This document shows, in pieces, positions 1-7,097 of a DNA stretch of 32,744 bases. Position 1 is the first letter of the stretch. The number at the start of each line of letters is the position of its first letter. A program made the position numbers and the translations under genes. The notes under the pieces are model-generated. The model did no database searches and was not told the DNA's origin. It saw only the letters and a program-made list of their open reading frames with translations. Origin of the DNA: a virus; the IMG/VR virus record IMGVR_UViG_3300037468_000505, positions 1-32,744 of that record; one strand, 5' to 3'.

Positions 1-541
1 TCCACCGAAGATCTTGCACGACTTCTGCTGCGAGGAACGGACCCAGACCATCGAGCGTCTTGAGATCGGTCCATGCTCCGCGAAGAGTCGTCCACTGATT
101 GAAATCAGGAACATTCTCCTGCGCGTACTCTGCGTACGAGAGAACCCCATCGAGTTTGTTGAGACCTTCTGGAGTGCGGATCATGTACGCACCAGTGACG
201 ATGGGACGAACATTGTAGAGACGCTCTGCTGCGATAGTGTTATCCCATCCGGTCAGCAACAAGTCCTTCACGATCTCGCCGACACTGGGCTTGTTGAACC
301 ACCGGTAGATCGCGATCGCCAGTGTGATGTCGGTTTGGCTGCGATGCTGAGCCGACATCGGGCCACGCACGTTATCACGCAACCACGTCGTGCTCGCATC
401 GTCTTCACGAAAGACGTTGCAGAACCGCCACTCCTGGAATATCGGATCGTCGGACCATGGTTTCTTCGCTCCGTCGCGCCTTCGGAGCAAGATCCGATAT
501 CGTTCACGAGCCGTGTCGAAGAAGAGTCCTACGTTTTGCAT
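1..541 (-). CDS. Thymine-hypermodification family protein (aGPT-Pplase1 / 5-hmdU-kinase helical-domain type), partial
   Basis: This frame is open from an ATG at 541 to the window edge (180 codons), so the C-terminus is missing. The start has a GGGAG site six bases upstream and overlaps the end of the kinase gene by 13 bp. The protein begins MQNVGLFFDTARERYRILL. It contains a KPWSDDPIFQEWRFCNVFREDD block near residues 28-50, a GAYMI segment and a GLGPFLAAEVVQDL segment near the cut. These match my memory of the helical DNA-glycosylase-like proteins that accompany 5-hydroxymethyl-dU DNA kinases in phages with hypermodified thymine. In that family the protein helps replace the pyrophosphorylated hydroxymethyl group with an amine or amino acid. 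It is the last visible gene of the operon and follows the kinase, as expected. The family is fairly sure; the exact clade and reaction are inferred. Confidence 0.72.
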   Translation of the reverse strand, partial: MQNVGLFFDTARERYRILLRRRDGAKKPWSDDPIFQEWRFCNVFREDDASTTWLRDNVRGPMSAQHRSQTDITLAIAIYRWFNKPSVGEIVKDLLLTGWDNTIAAERLYNVRPIVTGAYMIRTPEGLNKLDGVLSYAEYAQENVPDFNQWTTLRGAWTDLKTLDGLGPFLAAEVVQDLRW

Positions 542-1104
542 GGATCTCCCAGCTGAAATGCCTCAACACACATGTTCAGCGCTTCCTGACGGTTGATGTG
601 ATGGAAGTCCACACCGAGGCTCTTGAACCGAGCGATCTGTGGAAGCAGTCCCTTGAGCTTGCCACGGGTGTTCGCAGGATTGAGAGGACGGACATCTCCT
701 CTTGCATCACGGCGCGACTGGACGCCGGCCAAACACGTCTCGAGATCAGTGTTCAGCATGATGACGATGAGCCGGTTCTTCTCCTTGAGTGCTGTTGCAC
801 GGACAACATCGCTGGCAACAATCAGCCCTTCAAAGATCACATCGAAATCAAGAGCGGTGTGATCATTGATGAGCGAGAAGATGTAGTCCAATCCGTTGAG
901 CGTGTCGCAGCCACCACACGGCGATTCGTAGTGGCCCGGGACAAACAACGGATTCCCTTCTTTGCGATAGAGCTCGTAGCCGATTGGTCGGTTCCGATCT
1001 TCGCGATGCACAGGGAACTTCTCATCGTATCGAGACATGATGTCCCGAACGATCCAGCTCTTCCCGGACCCACTCGTGCCACGGAGATTGATGCAAGTGC
1101 TCAT
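529..1104 (-). CDS. P-loop kinase, probable 5-hydroxymethyl-dU DNA kinase
   Basis: This 191-residue protein starts at ATG 1104, with AGAGGT upstream; longer in-frame starts would overlap the preceding gene. Walker A is GTSGSGKS at residues 9-16. An IFEGLIV segment and a hydrophobic RLIVIML strand follow. A later RSRR/ARG-rich region around ETCLAGVQSRRDARG fits a lid or substrate-binding arginine cluster. Size and motifs fit phage 5-hmdU DNA kinases, which phosphorylate hydroxymethyl-uracil bases already in DNA so that the pyrophosphate can be displaced by a nucleophile. It lies one base after the methyltransferase gene and directly before the partial hypermodification gene, and that context carries much of the assignment. 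A generic polynucleotide or nucleotide kinase is the alternative. Confidence 0.72.
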   Translation of the reverse strand: MSTCINLRGTSGSGKSWIVRDIMSRYDEKFPVHREDRNRPIGYELYRKEGNPLFVPGHYESPCGGCDTLNGLDYIFSLINDHTALDFDVIFEGLIVASDVVRATALKEKNRLIVIMLNTDLETCLAGVQSRRDARGDVRPLNPANTRGKLKGLLPQIARFKSLGVDFHHINRQEALNMCVEAFQLGDPCKT

Positions 1105-1105
1105 G

Positions 1106-1708
1106 CTACCTCTTCGTGAAAATCTGGACGTTGTTCGGATACCACCGAGCTCTTCCGCACACTGAATCCCACAACTGACGAATGGAAATCGTGTCCTCTG
1201 CGTTGAAGTCCCATCCGCGTTTCTCGAACTTCCCACACCACCACACTTGCGACTTGAGGTTGACGTGACCAGCACCCTTCTGTCCCGGAGGTGCTGCAGT
1301 GAAGATGATCCGGCTCATCGCATTGAAGCACAACGATGCGACAAGACCTTCTGCTGCTTCTTCAGGAAGATGCTCTGCGACTTCAGTGCACCACACGTAG
1401 TCGAACTTCGCTCCCAAGATTTCCAGTGGCTTCTGAAGATCGGCATGCATCAGCATGCCATTCTGAAATGTGACCGTATCATTCAGCATGATGTCCACGC
1501 CGACGCTCGGAATGCCGAGCAGCGCAGCCATCCGCACAGTGTAGCCGAGACCGCATCCAACATCCAGGAATGACAGAGGCTTGCCGAAATGAGTGAACAC
1601 AGCAAGCAACGCTGCTTGAATCTGGATGTGATGGATCTGACGACGGTGCTCCCACAGCTTCGGATCTTCCGATACCATCCCACCGCCAGGCGATTCGTAG
1701 AATTTCAT
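1106..1708 (-). CDS. SAM-dependent class I methyltransferase
   Basis: ATG at 1708 overlaps the TGA of the glycosyltransferase gene (ATGA) and has a GGAAA site upstream, so I prefer it to the in-frame start at 1741. The 200-residue protein has motif I FLDVGCGLGYT (about 48-57), an acidic motif II VGVDI (69-73) and the CTEVAEHLPEE stretch (107-117) typical of Methyltransf_11/23-type small-molecule methyltransferases. No DNA-methylase catalytic motif (DPPY, PC) is visible, so it probably does not methylate an ordinary DNA base. Next to a glycosyltransferase-like gene inside a DNA hypermodification operon, it may methylate a sugar or amine on the modified thymine. The fold is certain; the substrate is inference. 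Confidence 0.85.
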   Translation of the reverse strand: MKFYESPGGGMVSEDPKLWEHRRQIHHIQIQAALLAVFTHFGKPLSFLDVGCGLGYTVRMAALLGIPSVGVDIMLNDTVTFQNGMLMHADLQKPLEILGAKFDYVWCTEVAEHLPEEAAEGLVASLCFNAMSRIIFTAAPPGQKGAGHVNLKSQVWWCGKFEKRGWDFNAEDTISIRQLWDSVCGRARWYPNNVQIFTKR

Positions 1709-2466
1709 CGTTTCCAATCTGGCCCAGCAACGAGCCGCCAATTCGGGATCGTCTGCATTCCGTCATCCATCGTGCGAGTGCCTTTGCACGTGACCGTGTC
1801 CGAAAACCGTCCGAGGATGATGGCCTTCGCTTCTTCCTGAATATCGGGAGTCTTGCTCATCGACGAATCACGAAGCGACTTCCGCTTGTCGAGACCAATG
1901 TAGTTGACACGACCGACAGCCCCATCGTGCTTGCGATGTGCCGCCGACCGATAGACATCCTCGTATGCGCGAAGGCGCTCGTCGATGAACCAGGACGGAT
2001 CCTCTGCAGCACAGCAGAGATGAGCTCCTCCGTGGATGAGTCCATAGCTTCTCTTGAATCCGCTACCGAGCCAAATCCTGATGCTCGTGTTGCAGAATCC
2101 AGCGAGCGTGACGTTGAGCACTTCCGCGCACTCGCGAGCAGCGATCGCTGCTTCCAGCACACTGAAGAACTGCCCCTTCTCTCGGCCGACGAAGAAGTTC
2201 TCCGTCAGGTCATCATCGGTCCTGAAGTAGAACTTGTATCCGTGCCGAAATGCGACTCGGTAGCACTCCGCACTCTGCGGTATCATGCCAGTCTTGCCGA
2301 GTTCAACCGAGACGTTCGGGAACTGCGCAGCCCACGCTTTCTGATCTTCGTAGACACGAGGATCAGCGATGATGATCGTTGGCAGCTCAGTTCGGTGAAA
2401 TTCCAGAGTCCGCAGCGGAGGCTTTCTCCGCGACGGAATCACGAAGACAGTGTCAGTGAGATTCAT
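1705..2466 (-). CDS. Glycosyltransferase-like protein (GT-A type)
   Basis: This protein has 253 residues and starts at ATG 2466, overlapping the upstream gene by 14 bp. It begins with VFVIPSRRKPPLRTLEF, the beta-strand/loop start seen in GT-A nucleotide-sugar enzymes. It carries a FRTDDDLTENFF segment with three aspartates at residues 84-86, which fits the metal-binding DxD motif. A conserved-looking GLIHGGAHLCC segment and a YEDVYRSAAHRKHDG segment follow. The arrangement resembles phage glycosyltransferases proposed to decorate modified bases, but I cannot assign a CAZy family by eye. Its position between a radical SAM enzyme and a methyltransferase in the hypermodification operon suggests it adds a sugar to the modified base. 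A capsid or protein acceptor cannot be excluded. Confidence 0.6.
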   Translation of the reverse strand: MNLTDTVFVIPSRRKPPLRTLEFHRTELPTIIIADPRVYEDQKAWAAQFPNVSVELGKTGMIPQSAECYRVAFRHGYKFYFRTDDDLTENFFVGREKGQFFSVLEAAIAARECAEVLNVTLAGFCNTSIRIWLGSGFKRSYGLIHGGAHLCCAAEDPSWFIDERLRAYEDVYRSAAHRKHDGAVGRVNYIGLDKRKSLRDSSMSKTPDIQEEAKAIILGRFSDTVTCKGTRTMDDGMQTIPNWRLVAGPDWKR

Positions 2467-2836
2467 CGTTCACCAAATGATGACGCTGGATGTTTCCGAC
2501 AGTGATTGTCTTGATCTTTCCGTTGTTGCGAAGAACAGCAAGAGCTTCGCTGATCTTTCGTTCTCCGACTTTCTTGTCATCAAAGATCCATCCGATACTG
2601 TTCGAATGAAGATCTTCATTGGTGCATCCATCATGGTTTCTGATGAACAACAATGTGTGTATTTGAACTGCTCCAGCAGTGTTGTCCGGTGCGATTTCAT
2701 CGATGTAGTCGACGACAGCGCGTGCCTTGAAAGCACACTGCTTGTATTCTTCTACAGATCTCGGATGCTCCAACTCCATGATTTTGATGGTGGTATTGCT
2801 GATCCGATCTCGTCGTTCTGGAAGTCCCATTGTCAT
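2453..2836 (-). CDS. Small protein, possible winged-helix fold
   Basis: This 127-residue protein starts at ATG 2836. The start overlaps the radical SAM stop codon (ATGA) and follows a strong GGAGG site; the in-frame TTG at 2845 is less likely. I do not recognise the family. The C-terminal half (HTLLFIRNHDGCTNEDLHSN, then KVGERKISEALAVLRNNGKI) reads like a helix-turn-helix or winged-helix unit. No catalytic motif or membrane segment is visible. It sits mid-operon between the radical SAM and glycosyltransferase genes, so it may be a DNA-recognition or accessory subunit for the modification enzymes. That role is inference from position only. Confidence 0.72.
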   Translation of the reverse strand: MTMGLPERRDRISNTTIKIMELEHPRSVEEYKQCAFKARAVVDYIDEIAPDNTAGAVQIHTLLFIRNHDGCTNEDLHSNSIGWIFDDKKVGERKISEALAVLRNNGKIKTITVGNIQRHHLVNDESH

Positions 2837-3831
2837 TTCCTCCAAAGTGGAACGAAGGTGGTGTAGTTGGCATCGGTCATCTTGATCTGCTCTTCAGTCG
2901 GCGGATCGTAGACCGGGAGAAGTCCAGAACGCGGTGCTGCTGGTGCATCGCATTCCGCGCATATGCCCCATGCGCGATCCTTTTGCATGAGTCGCGCGCG
3001 AGCGGCCTCGAACAGCGGATGAACCCAGATATCCCTGAGCGAGAACTGGTTCACGTTTGCGATGATCATCTGTTTTCGCCAGTCATCGCAACAGAGGGTC
3101 ACAGATCCGTCCCACGCGACAGTCATCTCACGAAATGGCCGTGCGCAATTTCGCTTGAGAGGTCCGGAAATGGACTTGGTCTCGTTTGCGCCAGCGTGCG
3201 TCTTGACCATCCGGCTCCCGTGCGTGCCGTCGCGCACTGACAGGTCATCCATCAACACCACTGTTTGGTGCCACTTGTGGTGATTGCTGTAGGGACTGAT
3301 GCTGTTCGGCATGAGGTCGACGAAATAGTCCAGCACTTGAATGTTCTGCAAGGACCGAGCTTCGTCGATGAGTTGCTGTCTGCGTTCGGCCGGATAGTAG
3401 GTGTCGAGCAGCACGAAATTCAGTCCTGCTTTGAACATCAGGTCCATCTGTTGCTGCATCCGTGTGAACGGTCTTCCTGGCGGAGTTCGCAGCGTGTCTC
3501 CGTTCGTCGTGACCATCATGCTCGCATCAGGGAGTCGGTCCCGAAATGCCATGAAGATATCGAGATGCTTCGGATTCATGAGCGGCTCTCCGCGCATCGC
3601 GAATTCGATTCTGGCCTTCGGGCAGAACTCCTTCATGTCGTTCGCGATCTTCGTCGCGAGTTCGAGCGACATGTGCTTGTATCCACCAGGACCATTGCGG
3701 ATGGCAGTGAGTCCGCAGAAGTGACAGAGTCCTCCCGGTCCGCTGCCATGACGCATGGAGCATCCCTCTGTCAGTTCCGGCTGGATGACCCACGGACGAC
3801 CACCTTGGTCAGCTCGTTGCTGTTTCACCAC
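2833..3831 (-). CDS. Radical SAM / SPASM-type enzyme
   Basis: This gene starts at GTG 3831 (or GTG 3828, which forms a GTGA overlap with the phosphatase stop); GGGAG lies just upstream. The first ATG downstream would remove the first cluster cysteine. The 332-residue protein carries Cys24, Cys36 and Cys39 in TEGCSMRHGSGPGGLCHFCG, an unusual CX11CX2C version of the radical SAM CX3CX2C cluster motif. A GEP-like RGEPLMNPKHL follows (SAM-binding), then a SPASM-like cysteine-rich C-terminus (NCARPF, TLCCDDW, GICAECDAP) that would hold auxiliary iron-sulfur clusters. In Pseudomonas phage M6 a radical SAM enzyme rearranges a glycyl adduct on thymine into a carbon-linked form. A similar isomerase role is plausible here but unproven. 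Confidence 0.85.
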   Translation of the reverse strand: MVKQQRADQGGRPWVIQPELTEGCSMRHGSGPGGLCHFCGLTAIRNGPGGYKHMSLELATKIANDMKEFCPKARIEFAMRGEPLMNPKHLDIFMAFRDRLPDASMMVTTNGDTLRTPPGRPFTRMQQQMDLMFKAGLNFVLLDTYYPAERRQQLIDEARSLQNIQVLDYFVDLMPNSISPYSNHHKWHQTVVLMDDLSVRDGTHGSRMVKTHAGANETKSISGPLKRNCARPFREMTVAWDGSVTLCCDDWRKQMIIANVNQFSLRDIWVHPLFEAARARLMQKDRAWGICAECDAPAAPRSGLLPVYDPPTEEQIKMTDANYTTFVPLWRK

Positions 3832-4283
3832 TGCGCTCCCTGTGACAGGACGTATCGTTCGAATCTCGAATTCTTCAGGATCTTCGGTCTGAGCAACCGA
3901 GCTTCTTCAATCAGGACGTGCGGTTCTCGACCAGTGTGCATGGTCAGAGCACGGAGCGCCACCAGAGCACTGCGATTGTATCCGCTGTCGCAGTGGATCA
4001 GCACACCATACTGATGCATGCATGTAGCGACTTCCAAGGCAAGATTTTCAACGATGTCGGTCTTGATTGGATTCTCTTTGCTATCGGACATCGGGATATG
4101 CCGATATTTGAAACCAATGTTGTGCGCCATGTTTTCGAGTGCTTCGTCCGGGATGATCGCGACATTGATGATCATGCGGATCTTCCGCTCTTGGCACATC
4201 CTGAGCACGTCGCCGAAATAGAGACCCTTCGTGTGGCCACGCATGAACAGCCGAGGATGCAGCTCAATGAACTTCGGTTCCAT
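3825..4283 (-). CDS. Cysteine-based phosphatase, dual-specificity-phosphatase-like
   Basis: This 152-residue protein starts at ATG 4283 after an AGGAGA site, overlapping the preceding gene by 20 bp. The active-site loop is VLIHCDSGYNRSALVAL, a full HCX5RS signature with Cys98 as nucleophile and Arg104 as phosphate ligand. A possible general-acid aspartate lies in the HIPMSDSKEN loop near residue 67. The size matches minimal DSP/PTP domains with no extra module. Nothing in the sequence gives the substrate. Encoded between a hypermodification enzyme and the radical SAM enzyme, it could hydrolyse phosphate or pyrophosphate from 5-phosphomethyl-uracil in DNA or from a nucleotide intermediate. A host phosphoprotein is the ordinary alternative. 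Confidence 0.8.
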   Translation of the reverse strand: MEPKFIELHPRLFMRGHTKGLYFGDVLRMCQERKIRMIINVAIIPDEALENMAHNIGFKYRHIPMSDSKENPIKTDIVENLALEVATCMHQYGVLIHCDSGYNRSALVALRALTMHTGREPHVLIEEARLLRPKILKNSRFERYVLSQGAQW

Positions 4284-5247
4284 GTTCTCTCCTGACAGGG
4301 TTTCTGAGATCGGTCGTCTTCTTGTAGTCGTAGAGATAGTCGGACCACGTGTAACCGAAATCCGCGAGTACGAATCCCAGTTCCTTGCGCACTCCATCCC
4401 ACCCCTGAATCTCACCGAGAGACCATGCAGGCGAAATCAGTGGCCGCACGCGCATGTGATCGGTCTCTCCGAATTTCCAGTAGTCCTTGATGGCAGACTC
4501 GTAGGTGAGCTCTGAGTCGAGAGACTTGCCAGGATGTTGGCGATGTGAAGAATACGATGCCTTGTATTCGCACAGCATGACTTCGAGTTCGAAGACTGAA
4601 ATGTGAGTGCCGTGCGATGTTAGCTGAGCATGAGCAGTCTTCGCCATGCTCTCAGCATCGGCGATGGCAGTCTTCGACTTGTCGTACGGATCATGCTTCG
4701 CATCCGGGAACAGCACCGCAATTGCCGAACGTGGGCTCCATCCGCCGGCAGCACGGATGTCCGCATGAGGGACCTTCGTGAATCCGAGCTGATACCACAT
4801 CTCGACAAGCTTCGTTGCTGCGTATCGGCCGACGTGCGGAAGTCCCTTTGCGAATGACCACACCTCGTCGAACTCCGAGTTCGCGAGATACTTCTGTGCT
4901 CGGAACGTCTCTGCATATCCCACGAGATACTGGTCCATCCGCTCAGGGCTCTTGACCGTTCGTCGTTCCTTGCGAGTTCGAAGACCCTTCCAGTGCTTGT
5001 CCAGCCACGATAGCGGACCGAGAAGCGGAGCTGCGAGATACGACTCGCCTGAAATGCTGCGCCACATCGCTTCTGCAGACGGAACGTTGTAGAAGCCGAC
5101 GTAGAGAGCTGTTCTCCAGAGTTTCTCCTCTGGAGGCAAGCCCTCGCACATCTTCAGCACGGCCTTCATGTGCGGATCTGGCCCACCCGTCATCTTCTCG
5201 AAGATGCAGAACTCCTCGAAATGCTGCCAGTGCTGCTCAGTTGTCAT
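4264..5247 (-). CDS. Putative DNA base hypermodification protein (aGPT-Pplase2-like)
   Basis: This 327-residue protein starts at ATG 5247, which shares one base with the preceding stop (TGATG). The N-terminal half has LWRTALYVGFYNVPSAEAMW (about 44-63) and a central GLPHVGRYAATKLVEMWYQLGF segment (about 134-155). The second resembles the helix-hairpin-helix region of DNA glycosylase-like folds. The C-terminus has a cysteine/tyrosine-rich segment (VFELEVMLCEYKASY). These features match the large thymine-pyrophosphorylase-like family of phage DNA hypermodification operons, which couples an amine or amino acid to pyrophosphorylated 5-hydroxymethyl-uracil in DNA. A second member of the broader group is at the window edge, so this phage carries the usual pair. 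The family is fairly confident; the attached group is unknown. Confidence 0.78.
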   Translation of the reverse strand: MTTEQHWQHFEEFCIFEKMTGGPDPHMKAVLKMCEGLPPEEKLWRTALYVGFYNVPSAEAMWRSISGESYLAAPLLGPLSWLDKHWKGLRTRKERRTVKSPERMDQYLVGYAETFRAQKYLANSEFDEVWSFAKGLPHVGRYAATKLVEMWYQLGFTKVPHADIRAAGGWSPRSAIAVLFPDAKHDPYDKSKTAIADAESMAKTAHAQLTSHGTHISVFELEVMLCEYKASYSSHRQHPGKSLDSELTYESAIKDYWKFGETDHMRVRPLISPAWSLGEIQGWDGVRKELGFVLADFGYTWSDYLYDYKKTTDLRNPVRREHGTEVH

Positions 5248-5519
5248 CAGAATACCTCGAGAACGATGTTGGGACGACCGTGCATGTCGGTTGAGTTCCT
5301 GATCTTCGTGAGCATCCCTGTGAAATCAGGATCGAAGTGGTTCAACACCGGCTGTTGGCCAAATCCGTGCAAGACCTCGATGTTGCACGCAGGACACTTC
5401 CAGAGGTCTGCAGCGAAGACTTGATAGGGTGTTCCGTCATCTCGAAGGAAGTGCGCATAGATACCCGCACGTTCCATCCGCATTACGCGTCTACAATCAC
5501 GACACACGATTGGTGGCAT
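5247..5519 (-). CDS. Zinc-ribbon protein, first gene of the hypermodification operon
   Basis: ATG 5519 follows a GGAGGG site and lies 28 bp downstream of a strong promoter -10, so it is the first gene of this transcript; longer in-frame starts would read across the promoter. The 90-residue product has two CXXC pairs, CRDC (6-9) and CPAC (42-45), spaced to bind one zinc ion. Between them lies AGIYAHFLRDDGTPYQVFAAD. No known family is recognised. A structural zinc ribbon suggests nucleic acid or protein binding. It overlaps the aGPT-Pplase2-like gene by one base, implying a role in the same pathway. Confidence 0.75.
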   Translation of the reverse strand: MPPIVCRDCRRVMRMERAGIYAHFLRDDGTPYQVFAADLWKCPACNIEVLHGFGQQPVLNHFDPDFTGMLTKIRNSTDMHGRPNIVLEVF

Positions 5520-5546
5520 GAGGCCCTCCGGCCATTCGCAGCTTGT

Positions 5547-5575
5547 ATTATACCCTAAATTCGGTCTGCTGTAAA
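5547..5575 (-). promoter_or_regulatory. Sigma70-type promoter for the hypermodification operon
   Basis: On the minus strand TTTACA (5570-5575) and a perfect TATAAT (5547-5552) are separated by exactly 17 bp. The -10 is preceded by GGG. The same -35 hexamer, spacing and -10 occur at 12105-12133 and 12252-12280. Transcription should start near 5540 and read genes 5519 to 1. Confidence 0.85.
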
Positions 5576-5592
5576 GCGAAATCCATCTACAC

Positions 5593-6120
5593 CTATCTGA
5601 GCAGGGAGAAATGATTGAGGAAGGCTCGTTCGGCTTCTTGCCAACCCCATGGTTCCCACCCTCCAACAATTTCTTCTTCACGTTCGGTTGGTTTGGCGTA
5701 GTCAAGATGACGAATCGGATAGATGTCGAATCCTTTAGACGCTTCGTATCGCACCATGAGCTGATCGGCTGCTTCAACATCCTTCGACATGACTGGATTG
5801 CAGCCAAACTTCTCGTAGATCTGGCGCTGAAGTCGATCTTCTGCCTCGCGATACAGCGAGAATGCTGGATCTTTCTTGAGCCACTTCGTGATGTCTCCAA
5901 GATATGCTTCACTCGCATCGTGGAGCAATCCTTGGAGAGCATGCTCACGAAAGACCAAGCTGCACACGAAGACGGAATGCTGTGCTACTGAGATTGGAAA
6001 TTTCGTGTGGCCAGCAAATCGGTTGCACAGCGCCAACGCGTGCGCGATGTCCTTGATGTCGATGTCCTTTGGCTCCATCGCCATAGGATTGACAAACCTG
6101 TTCGTGAATGTGGTGATCAT
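5593..6120 (-). CDS. HD-domain phosphohydrolase (YfbR-like 5'-deoxynucleotidase type)
   Basis: This protein has 175 residues; ATG 6120 overlaps the upstream stop (ATGA). Metal-binding HD residues are visible as AQHS (His48), LLHDASEAYLGD (His67, Asp68, Glu71, Asp76), and a later D in EAADQLM. Length and motif order fit the HD family that includes YfbR 5'-deoxynucleotidases and phage dNTP/dNMP phosphohydrolases. In phages with altered bases such enzymes often remove the competing canonical nucleotide, so degradation of dTMP or dUMP species to favour hydroxymethyl-dU is a reasonable guess. The substrate is not visible in the sequence. The next promoter downstream (5547-5575) separates this gene from the modification operon. 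Confidence 0.8.
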   Translation of the reverse strand: MITTFTNRFVNPMAMEPKDIDIKDIAHALALCNRFAGHTKFPISVAQHSVFVCSLVFREHALQGLLHDASEAYLGDITKWLKKDPAFSLYREAEDRLQRQIYEKFGCNPVMSKDVEAADQLMVRYEASKGFDIYPIRHLDYAKPTEREEEIVGGWEPWGWQEAERAFLNHFSLLR

Positions 6121-6401
6121 TCCTCTGGTGCCTTTGGCATGACCGCGAAATCCGGATTGTCCACACGAATTCGGTGCTGTTCCGCTTCCTGGTTGATTGT
6201 GAACGGAAGTTCTGGCTCGTTCTCTTTCGACCTGATCTTCGGTTCAACATCGTATCCCAAGTGGTGGAGATAGTGCTTCGTGATGAGAAAGAGTTGAACC
6301 GACATGCTGACTCGATTCTTCGCTGCCTCCTCTCGAAGTGCGTCCTTGACTTCCATCGTGAGATGGAATGAGGTCATGACATTACGATTGGCGACAACCA
6401 T
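6117..6401 (-). CDS. Small protein with ribbon-helix-helix-like N-terminus
   Basis: This 94-residue protein starts at ATG 6401, with GAGGAG eight bases upstream, and overlaps the nuclease gene by 20 bp. Residues 9-48 (MTSFHLTMEVKDALREEAAK, then SMSVQLFLITKHYLHHLGYD) read as strand-helix-helix, the layout of Arc/MetJ/CopG-type DNA-binding proteins. The C-terminal half is charged and probably flexible. It could be a regulator of early genes, but no operator can be linked to it. Fold confidence is moderate. Confidence 0.7.
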   Translation of the reverse strand: MVVANRNVMTSFHLTMEVKDALREEAAKNRVSMSVQLFLITKHYLHHLGYDVEPKIRSKENEPELPFTINQEAEQHRIRVDNPDFAVMPKAPEE

Positions 6402-6786
6402 CTCTTATTCTCCTCAGAACTAGCTCATGTGAAATGCCTTCTTCGATGTATGCCATAGATCCTGTGGCGAGAAACACAGTAAGATCACGAGCATACACCA
6501 CGATCGTTTCCATCTCGCCAAAATCGTCTTCTCGCCAAATCACGTAGAACGCTCGCTTGCCAGCATAGTCCAGACGCTGCATCGAGATTCGTTGAAGACC
6601 AGTGTCTGAGAATGTGATACGACCACGGATGAACTTTGCTTCAATCCATGTCGTCGTGTTCGCATAGGTCACCGAAATATCTGGAACACCACCAGTCAGC
6701 TTGTCTTCGTGCCGAAAGACTACGGAACTCGGGATCTTCTTCCGTAGGAACTTGACGAGCTTCGACTTGAGATCTGCTTCGTTCAT
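6382..6786 (-). CDS. PD-(D/E)XK nuclease, VRR-NUC / resolvase-like
   Basis: This 134-residue protein starts at ATG 6786. GGVPDISVTY (32-41) and WIEAKF (47-52) give the Asp36 ... Glu49-X-Lys51 active site of the PD-(D/E)XK superfamily. The GG-PD start and small size fit stand-alone VRR-NUC or Holliday-junction-resolvase-like phage nucleases. A likely job is resolving branched DNA during replication or packaging. It is encoded beside the HD hydrolase and upstream of the modification operon. The nuclease fold is clear; the structure it cleaves is not. Confidence 0.8.
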   Translation of the reverse strand: MNEADLKSKLVKFLRKKIPSSVVFRHEDKLTGGVPDISVTYANTTTWIEAKFIRGRITFSDTGLQRISMQRLDYAGKRAFYVIWREDDFGEMETIVVYARDLTVFLATGSMAYIEEGISHELVLRRIRDGCRQS

Positions 6787-6795
6787 GGCATAATC

Positions 6796-6969
6796 TCAGC
6801 GAGAGTCATGCTTCTCTTTCTTCGCTGGTGGCTCTTCGGAAATGATCCCCCACATTCCTCCCATTCCAGCCCAATGAGCGTAGCATCTCCCACATTTGCA
6901 TTTCCACCCAAATGCAGGATAGTCTGGGAGTTTCGTTCCGCACGTCGGACATTTCTTCTGGCCTGGCAT
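6796..6969 (-). CDS. Zinc-ribbon mini-protein
   Basis: ATG 6969 shares one base with the preceding stop (TAATG), so I reject the longer in-frame start at 7143. The 57-residue product has CPTC (7-10) and CKC-G-RC (24-29), giving four or five cysteines for a zinc ribbon. A Gly/Met/Trp-rich stretch (HWAGMGGMWG) and a charged tail follow. The function is unknown. It belongs to a run of four tiny coupled genes (6796-7394). Confidence 0.7.
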   Translation of the reverse strand: MPGQKKCPTCGTKLPDYPAFGWKCKCGRCYAHWAGMGGMWGIISEEPPAKKEKHDSR

Positions 6970-7097
6970 TATCGCTTCTGCTCCGCTTTGCACTTGTCGC
7001 ACACAGCGTATGTCACTGTCTTTGCAGGATCTGCACAGCGACACTGCGAAATCACTGCCTTGCACACAGAACACAGCTGAATGTAGTGTCCAGTCAT
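6969..7097 (-). CDS. Cysteine-rich mini-protein
   Basis: This 42-residue product starts at ATG 7097, with GGTGGA upstream, and its ATG overlaps the TGA of the 37-residue membrane protein gene. It contains CSVC, CRC and CDKC (six cysteines), enough for one treble-clef or zinc-ribbon site. No family is recognised. The in-frame ATG at 7133 has GGGAG only two bases away and is less likely. Confidence 0.65.
   Translation of the reverse strand: MTGHYIQLCSVCKAVISQCRCADPAKTVTYAVCDKCKAEQKR

Noticed and set aside
14-556. Plus-strand 180-codon frame at the left edge
   Set aside because: The opposite strand encodes a coherent hypermodification-family protein with a ribosome site and operon overlap; this frame is its shadow.
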